Source: Sporosarcina sp. NCCP-2716 (GTDB lineage Bacteria; Bacillota; Bacilli; Bacillales_A; Planococcaceae). From it: a DNA stretch of 64,000 bases. A program made the translations under genes and the position numbers. The stretch covers positions 131,351 to 195,350 of the forward strand of contig NZ_BRCF01000002.1 in the NCBI RefSeq assembly GCF_023707985.1, in the 5' to 3' direction. Under the pieces are notes generated by a model, which was given only the letters and a program-made list of their open reading frames with translations, ran no database searches and was not told where the DNA came from. Below, in pieces: positions 1-8,949 of the stretch; positions within the stretch are counted from its first letter, which is position 1; every line of letters begins with the position of its first letter.

Positions 1-106
1 CGAGCAGCCGGCAATCGGGATAACTGAAGATCGCTGTTGAGCCGTCCGCCATTGTGTCAGTGCCGCAAAAGTTCTTCAGCAGAAATTCAAGCACAGGTGT
101 TTTCAT
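1..106 (-). CDS. Partial CDS, unknown product (N-terminus only)
   Basis: An open frame reads leftward from ATG at 106 to the window edge with no stop (35 codons visible; protein begins MKTPVLEFLLKNF). Its ATG overlaps the TGA of the upstream amidohydrolase gene in an ATGA arrangement, typical of translationally coupled genes. A weak purine stretch (GGACGGA) lies just before the start. I do not recognise the product from this fragment. The coupling suggests co-transcription with the amidohydrolase; too little is visible to exclude a chance frame. Confidence 0.45.
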   Translation of the reverse strand, partial: MKTPVLEFLLKNFCGTDTMADGSTAIFSYPDCRLL

Positions 107-1680
107 TCCGTCCATTTGTACATGATCTCTCCTGCAACGACCGTCATGACCGTCTTCGCCGTCAGCATGTCTTCGCTGTCCACCGAAAGCAGGTCGCGGT
201 CGAGAATGGTGAAGTCGGCGTCGAAACCTGCGGCGATCTTGCCGCGGCTGTCGGCTTTGCCGATGGTTGCTGCGCTACCGGAGGTGAACAGGGCGACGGA
301 CTCGTAACGGCTCAGTCTTTCTTCCGGCAAATAGCCGTCATGCGTTTCACCCGGTTTGCGGCGGTAGGCGGCTGCGTAGATGCCGAGCAGCGGGTCGACT
401 TCCTCGACTGGCGCATCTGACCCGCCGCCGCAGATGAAGCCGCGGTCGAGAAGCCGTTTCCAGGCGTACGCCCAGTCCATCCGGTCTTCGCCGAGCCGGT
501 CTTTTGCCCAAGGAAAGTCGGACGGTACGAAGACGGGCTGGATGTCGAGGATGACAGGCAGTTGTGCGAGCCGGTCGACGAGATCATCGCGCAGAACGTT
601 GACGTGGATGATGCGGTCGCGCTTGCCCGGTGCCGGCGGGTCCGCTTCGATGGCATCGAGCACTTTCTCGACCGCTTTGTCGCCGATCGTATGGACCGCG
701 ACCGCTTCGTCGTACTTACGGGCGAGTGTGACAAGGTTGCGGATTTCATCGTCTGTCAAGACCGCCATGCCGGAATTTCCAGGGTCATCCGCATACGGTT
801 CACTGAGGAGTGCCGTACGGCCGCCGAGCGCCCCGTCGATGAAGAACTTCATCTCCCCGCCATGGATCCACGGTTCGTCGTACGCCGCCCCGTCTTCCAT
901 GAGCTGTTCAAATACGGTTGCGCGACGCAGCAGATGCGCCCGGAACTTCAGTTTTTCCGATCCGATCACGTTGCGGAACGCCTGCAGCGGATTTCGGTAA
1001 TCGGCGTAGTAGCCGAGGTCGTCGGTGACGGCCCCCGTGATGCCGCGGGCGAGCAGATCTTCGACGGAAGCCTGTAGTGCACGTGTAAGCGCCGCTTCGT
1101 CCGGCACGGGGATGACGGCTTCGACGAGATCCGCCGCCCCTTCGAGCAGGAGTCCTGTCGCATTGCCGCTGCTGTCGCGGACGATCGTGCCATTGCCGGG
1201 ATCAGGGGTTTCATCTGTAATGCCTGCAAGTTCCAGTGCCTTCGAGTTCGCGAGCGCTGCGTGGCGGCATGTCCGTTTCATCAGCATCGGTGCTCCGCAG
1301 ACGGCGTCGAGTTCCTCTTTCGTGACGATCCGGCGGTCAGCGAAATTGTTTTCATTCCACCCGTCCGCTGTGAACCATTCGTCTGCCGGATGGTCTTTTG
1401 CCGCCACGGCAAGCTTGCGCAGCATGTCGTCTGCCGACTCTGCGTAGGACAGGTCGAGCTGGAGCGTGCGGGCGCCGTGTCCGATCATGTGCATATGGCT
1501 GTCGATGAAGCCCGGGTACATGACTGCGCCATCGAGGTCGACTTCCTGATCCGCCTGCACTTTCAAGCTTTCCGCGTCTCCTGCTGCGATCACTTTTCCG
1601 TCTTCGGTCAAGACAGCTCCGACCATTTCCCCTTCGTTTTCCATCGTATAGATCGTGCCATTATGCCAGACTGTCTTCAT
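103..1680 (-). CDS. YtcJ-like metal-dependent amidohydrolase
   Basis: About 525-residue protein of the amidohydrolase superfamily, YtcJ/exoenzyme-regulatory type (Amidohydro_3). Visible are the N-terminal beta-sandwich start (HNGTIYTM), the metal-binding HMHMIGHG motif near residue 65, the later HTIGDKA segment, and the C-terminal GGGSDAPVEEVDPL with the conserved Asp. Family members hydrolyse amide bonds of small substrates; the substrate here cannot be told. Start: a GTG at 1689 lies only 3 nt from the AAAGGAG sequence, so ATG at 1680 (spacing 12) is preferred, though neither is ideal. Divergent from ytoQ, with the next gene overlapping its stop. Confidence 0.85.
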   Translation of the reverse strand: MKTVWHNGTIYTMENEGEMVGAVLTEDGKVIAAGDAESLKVQADQEVDLDGAVMYPGFIDSHMHMIGHGARTLQLDLSYAESADDMLRKLAVAAKDHPADEWFTADGWNENNFADRRIVTKEELDAVCGAPMLMKRTCRHAALANSKALELAGITDETPDPGNGTIVRDSSGNATGLLLEGAADLVEAVIPVPDEAALTRALQASVEDLLARGITGAVTDDLGYYADYRNPLQAFRNVIGSEKLKFRAHLLRRATVFEQLMEDGAAYDEPWIHGGEMKFFIDGALGGRTALLSEPYADDPGNSGMAVLTDDEIRNLVTLARKYDEAVAVHTIGDKAVEKVLDAIEADPPAPGKRDRIIHVNVLRDDLVDRLAQLPVILDIQPVFVPSDFPWAKDRLGEDRMDWAYAWKRLLDRGFICGGGSDAPVEEVDPLLGIYAAAYRRKPGETHDGYLPEERLSRYESVALFTSGSAATIGKADSRGKIAAGFDADFTILDRDLLSVDSEDMLTAKTVMTVVAGEIMYKWTE

Positions 1681-1780
1681 GTCCCCCACCGACTCCTTTT
1701 TCTTCTCAGTGTACTCTTTCCGAGAAGTTGAAGCAATATTCTGCTACACTTGGAATACTAGAGTGAAGGAGGAGATCGGA

Positions 1781-2221
1781 TTGGAATTGGCGGTTTACTT
1801 GGCAGGAGAGATCCACAGCTCATGGCGGGAGGAGATCAAACAGAAAGCACAGGCGCTCCGGCTGCCCGTCGTCTTCTACGGGCCGATGGAAGACCATGAT
1901 CGTTCGGATAATATCGGGGAGGAGATCCTCGGCAAACAGCATGACGCTGTCGCGAAGGACGCAGCCGCTTCAAGCTTCAACAACTTGCGGACGGAGCTGC
2001 TTCTTGCGAAGAGTGACTTGGTCATTGCGCTGTTCGGGGAGAAATACAAGCAGTGGAACACCGCGATGGATGCGAGCGCAGCGGTCGCAACAGGCAAGCC
2101 TCTCATCCTGATCCGTCCGCACGAACACCACCATGCGCTGAAGGAGCTATCACGCAAAGCACAAGTGACGGTCGAAACACCCGATCAGGCGCTGAAAGCA
2201 TTGAAGTATATATTTGAATGA
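1781..2221 (+). CDS. ytoQ: YtoQ family protein
   Basis: 146-residue protein matching the YtoQ family of Bacillales (about 148 aa in B. subtilis), which has a nucleoside 2-deoxyribosyltransferase-like fold; its biochemical role is not established. Recognisable segments are LAVYLAGEIHSSWR at the N-terminus, the FYGPMEDHDRSDNIGE block and the SDLVIALFGEKYKQWN block. Start chosen as TTG at 1781 because AAGGAGGAG sits 6 nt upstream; a longer frame back to 1655 has no ribosome binding site and runs into the divergent gene. Single-gene unit followed by a strong terminator. Confidence 0.85.
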   Translation: MELAVYLAGEIHSSWREEIKQKAQALRLPVVFYGPMEDHDRSDNIGEEILGKQHDAVAKDAAASSFNNLRTELLLAKSDLVIALFGEKYKQWNTAMDASAAVATGKPLILIRPHEHHHALKELSRKAQVTVETPDQALKALKYIFE

Positions 2222-2239
2222 GATGGCTCATCCACCTGT

Positions 2240-2268
2240 CTTTCCCGTCACGCGCGGGAAAGTTTTTT
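2240..2268 (+). terminator. Rho-independent terminator after ytoQ
   Basis: CTTTCCCG pairs with CGGGAAAG around a 7-nt loop, followed by six T residues. Confidence 0.9.
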
Positions 2269-2362
2269 CATGCAGGGGGCTTTACGGGGTTTGCACAGAT
2301 GCCGATATAATGGGTATCTATTGAAACGTCTCTCAACAACTATTTCAGGATGAGGTGCACGC

Positions 2363-5176
2363 GTGCGCAAACAAGGGATTCGGAATTCTTTCATTAAAAT
2401 CATCACACTTCTTTTCGCTGTCATGATGGTGCTGCTCGGCTGTGCGTACTTCTACAGTACGTCGGCCATCCAGAAGAACGAGGCAGCGCTGAAGCAGCAG
2501 ACGGAAAAGGCAGAAGTGATCGGGGATCTGTCGGACAGCATCTCCAATCTGTTCTTCCGGGCGCGCGGGTTCTATGCGTTCAAAATGGAGAGCGAACTGG
2601 ATATGGCGTACGAAACCCTCGGTCATATCCGGGAGGAGAACGAGCGCCTGCTGGAGCTGCCGCTGACCGATAAGGAGAAACAGTTCGCACAGGAGATCAT
2701 GGTGTTCATCGACCATTACGAGTCGGCCGTGCTGCCGGCAGCCGTCCAGCTGGTTGAAGATGATAACTATGAAGGGCTGCGCGAACTGTCCAGCAGCGGT
2801 GCCAACTTGTCCGTCAACCAATTCATCAAGTATGCGGATCGGTATGGCAAACAAGCGGATGATGCCAGGGATGAGTTCTACAAACAGTCCGAGCAGCAGC
2901 TGAATCTGCTGTACATCACCATGGCAGCGATCGGCGTAGGCGGCCTGCTGTTCCTCATCCTGCTCAGCTGGCGTGTTGTCCGCCGTCTCATTACCCCCAT
3001 CGAACTGATGACCGCTGCGACCGAGCGGTACGTGGAGGACCAAGACGTCAATTATACGCCGGACAACCGTCAGGATGAGATCGGTTCCCTGTCCCGTTCG
3101 TTTGCCGGCATGATGGGGACCATCCAGGTCAAGGAACAGGAACTCGTCGCCCAGAATGAGGAACTGCTGTCACAGCAGGACGAACTCCTTTCCCAGCAGG
3201 ATGAGCTGTTCAGCCATCAGCGTCAGCTGGAGGATGCGCTGTCGGAAGCCCGCTATGCAAAAATCCGGATGGAGCGCTACAACGGGCTGAGCCATGAGAT
3301 CTCGTTCTCCGACAATATCCGGGAAATTGCAGAAGCGACATTGCGCTACTTGGATACGCTGTTCGTCATCGACAAAGGGATCGTCTACGTGCCGGCGAAC
3401 GACCTGCATGTGCTGCATGGCATCTCCGAGGAGGCGTATGGTGCATACGATGAAGGCCGGTCGCTCGAAGCGATGGATCGGCTGACGACGGAACCGTACT
3501 TCCAGCTGGAACGGACTCTTGACGATGGGACGGCCGTCTACGATCTGTTCGCCGGGCCTGCGGTGGAAGGCGGTTCGTACAATGCCCTGTTCGTGCTCAC
3601 CCGCCGCCACCGGCCGTTCTCCGAAGACGATCAGGAGGATTTGTACAGTTTGACGAAGCGTGTGGCCCTCGCCATCGACCGGGCCGATCAGTACAATACG
3701 ATCCGGCGGGAACGCCAGCTGAACCAGACGATCCTCGACAACCTCGCGGAAGGGGTGCAGTTCATCTCCCAGGAGGAGGCTCCCGTCCAAGTGAACCATG
3801 CGCTGGCGAACTTGCTGCAGCTGCCGGCAGAGGAACTTGCGATGCCGGACTGGGCGGAGCGGCTAGCGGCCCTTACGGAAGAGCCGGACAGCTTGCTGCA
3901 GTTCACCCGCCAGGCGCTCGACGGACAGGCGGACGGATTGGCGGAAACGGTCTATACACTTGCCGGTGATTCCCCGAAAGTGATCGCTCTTTACCGGTCG
4001 GCTGTCCATTACGGCGGCGACCGGATCGGCACGTTGTTCGTACACCGCGACATTACGCAGGCGTTCGAAGTCGATAAGATGAAAACCGAACTCGTCTCCA
4101 CTGTCAGCCACGAACTGCGGACCCCTTTGTCGAGCATCCTCGGCTTCACTGAGCTGCTGATCGGCAAGGTGATGGACCGCGACCGGCAGTCCCGCTATCT
4201 GGACGCCATCTATAAGGAAGCGAAGCGGCTCACGTCGCTCATCAATGATTTCCTCGATGTGCAGCGTATGGAATCGGGCAATCAGGAGTATATGATGCAA
4301 GAAGTGGACGTGGCGGCAATTGCGGATCAGACAATCCAGACGCTGGCTGTCCAGCATTCCCATGATATCCGGCTCGTGCGTCTCACCGGCCGGACGCAAT
4401 GCCTGGCCGACGGGGACCGGCTGATCCAAGTATTCACCAATCTGCTCAGTAATGCGGTCAAGTTCTCTCCGGACGGCGGAACCGTCACGGTGACGCTCGA
4501 AGCCCAAGGGAACGACCTGAAAGTGACCGTGCAGGATGAAGGGATCGGGATTCCGGCCGATCAGCTGAAGCACATGTTCGAGAAGTTCTACCGATTCGAT
4601 AACACCTACCGGCGGAAGATCGGCGGGACCGGACTCGGGCTCGCCATCTGCCGGAAGATCATCGAAAAGCACGGCGGGGAGATTTCCGTCACTTCCGAGG
4701 AGAATGTCGGCACGGCCGTCAGCTTCACGCTGCCGCTATTGCCGCTGCAGGCACAACCCGCGGAGCATACCGGCCTCCCGGTGATCGCGGTCGTCGAAGA
4801 TGATGCGAGCATCGCACTCCTGCTGGAGGAGGAGCTGAAGAACCAGCAGTATGAAGTGATCCGCTTCCAGGATGTCGCCCACTCGCTCGCTTACGCTAAA
4901 GAGCATGTGCCGGACTGCATGGTGATCGATCTGCTGCTTCCTGAGGAGCGGACCGGCTGGGATCTGATTCGCCTGCTGAAGGAAGATCCCGTTACCAGCC
5001 GTATCCCGATCATCATTTCTTCTGCGCTGGAGCGTGAGGAGCAGCTGACCCGCAAGTTCTCGATCGACCATTACATGACGAAGCCGTATCCGCTGCGGAC
5101 ATTATCCGAGACTGTCGCCCAGGCATTGCATGCCGATGATGGACGGATTTTGTATCCGCTGCAGGAAGAGGAGTAA
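2363..5176 (+). CDS. Membrane-bound hybrid sensor histidine kinase
   Basis: 937-residue sensor kinase. Order: transmembrane helix about 11-33, extracytoplasmic alpha-helical sensor about 35-180, second helix about 181-203, HAMP about 204-256, coiled coil rich in Gln/Glu 255-300, GAF-like 305-445, PAS-like 450-565, HisKA with phospho-acceptor His583 (SHELRTPL), HATPase with N box (FTNLLSNAVKFSPDGG), G1 (DEGIGIP) and G2 (GGTGLGL), and a C-terminal receiver with acceptor Asp856. Start is GTG at 2363 behind GGATGAGGTG; a TATAAT lies at 2306-2311 but no convincing -35. The attached receiver and the two convergent response-regulator genes suggest a multistep phosphorelay; the stimulus is unknown. 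Confidence 0.93.
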   Translation: MRKQGIRNSFIKIITLLFAVMMVLLGCAYFYSTSAIQKNEAALKQQTEKAEVIGDLSDSISNLFFRARGFYAFKMESELDMAYETLGHIREENERLLELPLTDKEKQFAQEIMVFIDHYESAVLPAAVQLVEDDNYEGLRELSSSGANLSVNQFIKYADRYGKQADDARDEFYKQSEQQLNLLYITMAAIGVGGLLFLILLSWRVVRRLITPIELMTAATERYVEDQDVNYTPDNRQDEIGSLSRSFAGMMGTIQVKEQELVAQNEELLSQQDELLSQQDELFSHQRQLEDALSEARYAKIRMERYNGLSHEISFSDNIREIAEATLRYLDTLFVIDKGIVYVPANDLHVLHGISEEAYGAYDEGRSLEAMDRLTTEPYFQLERTLDDGTAVYDLFAGPAVEGGSYNALFVLTRRHRPFSEDDQEDLYSLTKRVALAIDRADQYNTIRRERQLNQTILDNLAEGVQFISQEEAPVQVNHALANLLQLPAEELAMPDWAERLAALTEEPDSLLQFTRQALDGQADGLAETVYTLAGDSPKVIALYRSAVHYGGDRIGTLFVHRDITQAFEVDKMKTELVSTVSHELRTPLSSILGFTELLIGKVMDRDRQSRYLDAIYKEAKRLTSLINDFLDVQRMESGNQEYMMQEVDVAAIADQTIQTLAVQHSHDIRLVRLTGRTQCLADGDRLIQVFTNLLSNAVKFSPDGGTVTVTLEAQGNDLKVTVQDEGIGIPADQLKHMFEKFYRFDNTYRRKIGGTGLGLAICRKIIEKHGGEISVTSEENVGTAVSFTLPLLPLQAQPAEHTGLPVIAVVEDDASIALLLEEELKNQQYEVIRFQDVAHSLAYAKEHVPDCMVIDLLLPEERTGWDLIRLLKEDPVTSRIPIIISSALEREEQLTRKFSIDHYMTKPYPLRTLSETVAQALHADDGRILYPLQEEE

Positions 5177-5185
5177 TAGTAATAC

Positions 5186-5211
5186 GCCCGGGTGGATGCC
5201 CGGGCTTTTTT
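5186..5211 (+). terminator. Terminator after hybrid kinase gene
   Basis: GCCCGGG/CCCGGGC stem (7 bp) with a 6-nt loop and a run of six T residues. Confidence 0.92.
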
Positions 5212-5220
5212 GTTTTGGTG

Positions 5221-5400
5221 CTTGAGCGTTTCCCGTTGTTGCTTGAGCGTTTCCTCCTGCTGCTTGAGCGTTTCCTCCTGCTGCTTGAGCGTTTCCTCTG
5301 GCGCTTGAGCGTTCCCCGCTGCTGCTTGAGCGCTTCTCCTGTTGCTTGAGCGTTCCACGCGGGTGCTTGAGCGTTTCTCCTGTCACTTGAGCGTTCCCCC
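5221..5400 (+). repeat. Family A repeat array, 9 units, 20-21 bp period
   Basis: The word CTTGAGCG occurs at 5221, 5242, 5263, 5284, 5304, 5325, 5345, 5366 and 5386, so steps are 21,21,21,20,21,20,21,20. Eight or nine bases are constant in each unit; the rest is pyrimidine-rich and variable. The array lies in the gap between two convergent terminators. The step is not a multiple of three, and the open frames across it on the minus strand have no start site or database-like features, so coding is unlikely. A related array is at 43133-43330. Confidence 0.9.
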
Positions 5401-5411
5401 ACAAATTGAAC

Positions 5412-5452
5412 AAAAAAATGCCGCACTCCCTGTCTAGGCAGTACGGCATTTC
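5412..5452 (-). terminator. Terminator after single-domain response regulator
   Basis: AAATGCCG and CGGCATTT arms with inner ACT/AGT pairing form a long hairpin; read leftward it ends in seven T residues (plus-strand A run at 5412-5418). Confidence 0.85.
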
Positions 5453-5453
5453 T

Positions 5454-5834
5454 TCATTGTCTGATCGGGTCTTCGAGCACTTGCTGCACGAGTGCAACCA
5501 GTTCAGCCGGACTGAACGGTTTCGGCATGAAATAATCGGCCCCCAGACGCTGCGCCAGCTCCCGGTCGGATGCCTGGGCTTTGGCCGTCAGCATGATGAC
5601 CGGTATCCCGAGCTGGAGCGGTGCCAGCTGTTCGAGCACTTCGGGGCCGGTCAGTTTCGGCATCATGTAATCGAGAAGGATCGCATCGTACCCGCCGGCA
5701 GCCGCCTTGTCGAACCCTTCCTGGCCGTCCGCCGCCTCTTCCACTTCATATCCTTCGAATGACAGCGTATCCGCGATCAGCATCCTCAGGATTTCTTCAT
5801 CATCCACCACTAAGATCCGTTTGCCTTCGCTCAT
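5454..5834 (-). CDS. Single-domain response regulator (receiver only)
   Basis: 126-residue CheY-like protein consisting of one receiver domain: acidic pair D11-D12, phospho-acceptor D55 (ILLDYMMP), T83 and K105 are all present. No output domain follows, so it probably acts as a phosphate shuttle or by protein-protein contact. AAGGGGGAG precedes the ATG at 5834. It lies 20 nt downstream of the HPt-REC-GGDEF-REC gene in the same orientation and ends in its own terminator, so the two are very likely one operon, facing the hybrid kinase gene tail to tail. Confidence 0.92.
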   Translation of the reverse strand: MSEGKRILVVDDEEILRMLIADTLSFEGYEVEEAADGQEGFDKAAAGGYDAILLDYMMPKLTGPEVLEQLAPLQLGIPVIMLTAKAQASDRELAQRLGADYFMPKPFSPAELVALVQQVLEDPIRQ

Positions 5835-5854
5835 GCCAGGCTCCCCCTTGTCCG

Positions 5855-7456
5855 TTAAAACATTCTCGATGCTAAGTTCTGGATGCGTGCCAGCACATCC
5901 TCTTTTTGGAAAGGTTTCATCAGATAATCATCTGCGCCGAGACGGAGGGCCGACTTGATGTCTTCGTCGCTCGTGCGGGCGGTCATCATCGACACGAGGA
6001 TGTTGTTGGCATCCTTCCGACGTTTGAGCCGCTCCAACACTTCCAAGCCGTCCATGCCCGGCATGATGCCGTCGAGCAGGACGATGAAACTCGTTTCGGA
6101 ATCGTACCAGTCCGCTGCCAGGAAAGACACCCCGTCTTCGAACAGGCGAACGGACAGATCGACGCCCGGCAGCGTCCAGCCCGCCAGCTCTTCTTCCAGC
6201 ATCGTGCGGATGAGCAGGTCATCGTCGACGATGATCACCTGCAGTCTCCGCTTCATCTCCGCCATCGCTTTTTCGTAGACCGCCGTCCGGTCGCGTCCGG
6301 ACCGCTTCGCCTGATACAGTGCCTGGTCGGCTTCTACGAGCAGTTCATCGGTGTTATGGGCATATTCCGCGATACCTGCGGAGAATGTCACGGAGAATGT
6401 GCGGCCGCCTGCCTGGAACTCCTGCTCATTGAACGCGCTGTGCAGCCGTTCCGTCAAGGTGAACGCCTTTTCTTCCCCTCCCGAAATGACGAGGACAAAC
6501 TCCTCGCCGCCGAACCGGAAGATCCCGTCCGTCTCGCGCTTCACTTGGAGGGCGATGCTGCTGAACCGCTTCAGCACTTCGTCCCCCGTATGGTGGCCGT
6601 ATGTATCGTTCACCGATTTGAAGTGATCCAGATCGATCATGACGACCGAGAACGGCTCACCGGCACGGATTGCCATCTTCTCGAAGTATTCCAGCACTTC
6701 GCTCAGCCGTTTCCGGTTCCCGATCCCTGTCAGCCCGTCGGTTGTGATCGACTGGCCGATCGTTTTCCGCAGCGTCTCCCGGTTGAACAGATAGGGCAGG
6801 AACAGCCGGAGGTCGAGCGGTTTCCGGATACAGTCCATCATGCCTGCTTCGTATGTTTGGATGATGACGTCATCGGTACGGCTGCTGCTCATCAGCATCG
6901 AGATCACATGGCGGTCGCTCGCGGTCTCCTGGATTTTCCTGTAGACGTCGATGCCCGTCATATCGGGCAGTTCCAAGTCGATCATCAGGAGATTCGGCTT
7001 CATGTCATAGAATTGCTGGATGCCGCGGGCGCCATTCAGGGCGACCAGCACCTGTGCCCCCAGCTGTTCCAGCAAGTCCTTCACAAACGAGATGAATTCC
7101 AGGTCATTGTCGATGACGAGGACGAATGTATTCTGGTCGAACCGTTGTGAATAGACGTCCGGCACCAGATTGCCCCGATCCTTCTTCTCGCTGCCGTTGA
7201 CGAGCATCCGGATGTTCTTCTTGAAGTTTTTCAGGGAAGACACCGGTATGCCTGCCTCGTCTTCCGGCGACAGGATGTCCAGGTGGGCACTGCAGAATTC
7301 GGCGAGATCGGTGAGCCCGATCGTCCCCGACGTCCCTTTCAGCGTATGCAGGAATGTATATAATTCCGATTCCGTCACTGTCTTCTGCTGGCTCCACTGG
7401 ACGAAAGACGTCTCCACCTTTTCGGAGAGCAGTCTCTGATATTTCGCGTAATCCAC
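5855..7456 (-). CDS. HPt-REC-GGDEF-REC diguanylate cyclase
   Basis: 533-residue signalling protein. N-terminal HPt domain with His37 in HTLKGTSG; first receiver with acceptor D160 and K212; GGDEF domain about 235-400 with active-site GGEEF at 316-320 and an RETD inhibitory-site motif at 307-310 at the canonical 5-residue spacing; second receiver with D411-D413, acceptor D462, T492 and K514. All catalytic residues are intact, so it should make c-di-GMP and be product-inhibited. The HPt can accept phosphate from the neighbouring kinase's receiver (inference). This domain order is uncommon. Last codons are followed by the receiver-only gene. Confidence 0.92.
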   Translation of the reverse strand: MDYAKYQRLLSEKVETSFVQWSQQKTVTESELYTFLHTLKGTSGTIGLTDLAEFCSAHLDILSPEDEAGIPVSSLKNFKKNIRMLVNGSEKKDRGNLVPDVYSQRFDQNTFVLVIDNDLEFISFVKDLLEQLGAQVLVALNGARGIQQFYDMKPNLLMIDLELPDMTGIDVYRKIQETASDRHVISMLMSSSRTDDVIIQTYEAGMMDCIRKPLDLRLFLPYLFNRETLRKTIGQSITTDGLTGIGNRKRLSEVLEYFEKMAIRAGEPFSVVMIDLDHFKSVNDTYGHHTGDEVLKRFSSIALQVKRETDGIFRFGGEEFVLVISGGEEKAFTLTERLHSAFNEQEFQAGGRTFSVTFSAGIAEYAHNTDELLVEADQALYQAKRSGRDRTAVYEKAMAEMKRRLQVIIVDDDLLIRTMLEEELAGWTLPGVDLSVRLFEDGVSFLAADWYDSETSFIVLLDGIMPGMDGLEVLERLKRRKDANNILVSMMTARTSDEDIKSALRLGADDYLMKPFQKEDVLARIQNLASRMF

Positions 7457-7504
7457 TTCAACACCTCCTCATTCCCATTCCCCAGGCTGTCCCCGCAGCC
7501 TTTT

Positions 7505-7549
7505 TGAAAAAGAACTGAAGCCCCGTATTACCGGATAACTTCAGTTCTT
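7505..7549 (-). terminator. Terminator after glmM
   Basis: Perfect 11-bp stem AAGAACTGAAG/CTTCAGTTCTT around an 18-nt loop; read leftward it continues TTTTTC. Confidence 0.9.
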
Positions 7550-7560
7550 GAATTGTATGA

Positions 7561-8910
7561 TTACTCGATACCCATTTCTTTCTGTACAGTGTCCACGATC
7601 CGTGAGCTGTACCGTTCGCATGCCTCTTCGGTCGGCGCTTCCACCATGACCCGTACGAGCGGCTCCGTGCCGGACGGGCGGACGAGGACGCGACCTTCGC
7701 CGGACATTTCCTGCTCCACTTCGCTGATGACTGCGGCGACTGATGCGTTATCCGTCACCTTATGCTTATCACTCACCCGCACGTTGACGAGTTTTTGCGG
7801 ATAGATCGTCATTCCCTGTGTCAGCTCGGACAGTTTCTTGCCCGTGCGCTTCATGATGTTGACGAGCTGCAGCCCGGTGATCAGGCCGTCACCTGTCGTA
7901 TTGTAGTCGAGCAGGACGATATGGCCCGACTGTTCACCGCCGAAGTTGTAGTTGTTCTTCCGCATCTCCTCCACGACATACCGGTCCCCGACTGCTGTCT
8001 GGGCGCTGTGCATGCCGTGTTCTTCGAGTGCTTTGTAGAAGCCGAGGTTGCTCATCACCGTTGAGACGACCGTATCCGAATGGAGCGCCCCTTTCGAGTT
8101 CAGGTAGCTGCCGATCACATACATGATCTGGTCGCCATCCACGATTGCGCCTGTTTCGTCGACTGCGATGACGCGGTCCCCGTCCCCGTCGAACGCCAGA
8201 CCGATCTGCGCATTCTTCTCCACGACTAGCTTTGCGAGCTCTTCAGGATGGGTCGAGCCGACACCGTCATTGATATTCAGTCCGTTCGGCGACGCGCCCA
8301 TTGTTGTAAGGTCCGCTTCCAGGTCGGCAAATACGTGTGTCGCGATCGTGGAAGTTGCTCCATGTGCACAGTCGAGGGCGATCTGCATGCCTTCGAAGTC
8401 CCCGTCGATCGTCTGTTTCAAGTATTGGATATATTTTTGGCAGCCTTCGAAGTACTCCGTGATCGTCCCGACATTTCCGCCGACCGGACGCGGCAGTGTA
8501 TCTTCTTCAGCGTTCAGCAGTTCTTCGATTTCCGCTTCGAGTGCATCGGACAGTTTGAACCCGTCCGCCCCGAAGAATTTGATGCCGTTGTCAGCGACAG
8601 GATTGTGGGATGCGGAAATCATGACACCCGCCTGTGCGTTCATCGCCCGTGTCAGGTACGCGACGCCCGGCGTGCTGATGACACCGAGTGTCATGACTTC
8701 CACACCTGTCGACAGCAAGCCTGCAATCAGTGCGCTCTCGAGCATCTGACCGGAGATCCGCGTGTCTTTCCCTACGAGGACACGTGCCCCTTCCACTGAG
8801 TGCTGGGTGAGGACATGACCGCCGAAACGGCCAAGTCTGAACGCCAGCTCCGGAGTCAGCTCCGTGTTTGCAACGCCACGTACCCCATCGGTACCAAAAT
8901 ACTTAGTCAT
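7561..8910 (-). CDS. glmM: Phosphoglucosamine mutase GlmM
   Basis: 449-residue enzyme converting glucosamine-6-phosphate to glucosamine-1-phosphate for UDP-GlcNAc and peptidoglycan synthesis. Visible: N-terminal YFGTDGVRG, phosphoserine loop with Ser101 (ISASHNP), magnesium loop DGDGDR, sugar-binding GGEQSGH and C-terminal phosphate-binding RPSGTEP. Two in-frame ATGs exist; the second (8910) is chosen because AAAGGGAG lies 7 nt upstream, while the first (8916) is almost on top of it. Third gene of cdaA-cdaR-glmM. Unlike B. subtilis, no glmS or glmS ribozyme follows; a terminator does. Confidence 0.96.
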   Translation of the reverse strand: MTKYFGTDGVRGVANTELTPELAFRLGRFGGHVLTQHSVEGARVLVGKDTRISGQMLESALIAGLLSTGVEVMTLGVISTPGVAYLTRAMNAQAGVMISASHNPVADNGIKFFGADGFKLSDALEAEIEELLNAEEDTLPRPVGGNVGTITEYFEGCQKYIQYLKQTIDGDFEGMQIALDCAHGATSTIATHVFADLEADLTTMGASPNGLNINDGVGSTHPEELAKLVVEKNAQIGLAFDGDGDRVIAVDETGAIVDGDQIMYVIGSYLNSKGALHSDTVVSTVMSNLGFYKALEEHGMHSAQTAVGDRYVVEEMRKNNYNFGGEQSGHIVLLDYNTTGDGLITGLQLVNIMKRTGKKLSELTQGMTIYPQKLVNVRVSDKHKVTDNASVAAVISEVEQEMSGEGRVLVRPSGTEPLVRVMVEAPTEEACERYSSRIVDTVQKEMGIE

Positions 8911-8949
8911 TTTCATTCTCCCTTTCGATCCTATCGGTTGTGCGTTCTG

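Noticed and set aside
5013-5497. Frames with repeating ETLKQQE or KRSSS peptides on the minus strand
   Set aside because: Products of the 20-21 bp array; they overlap the kinase gene end and two terminators and have no start signals.
7456-7560. glmS ribozyme downstream of glmM
   Set aside because: Only a simple terminator is present; the conserved ribozyme core is not seen.
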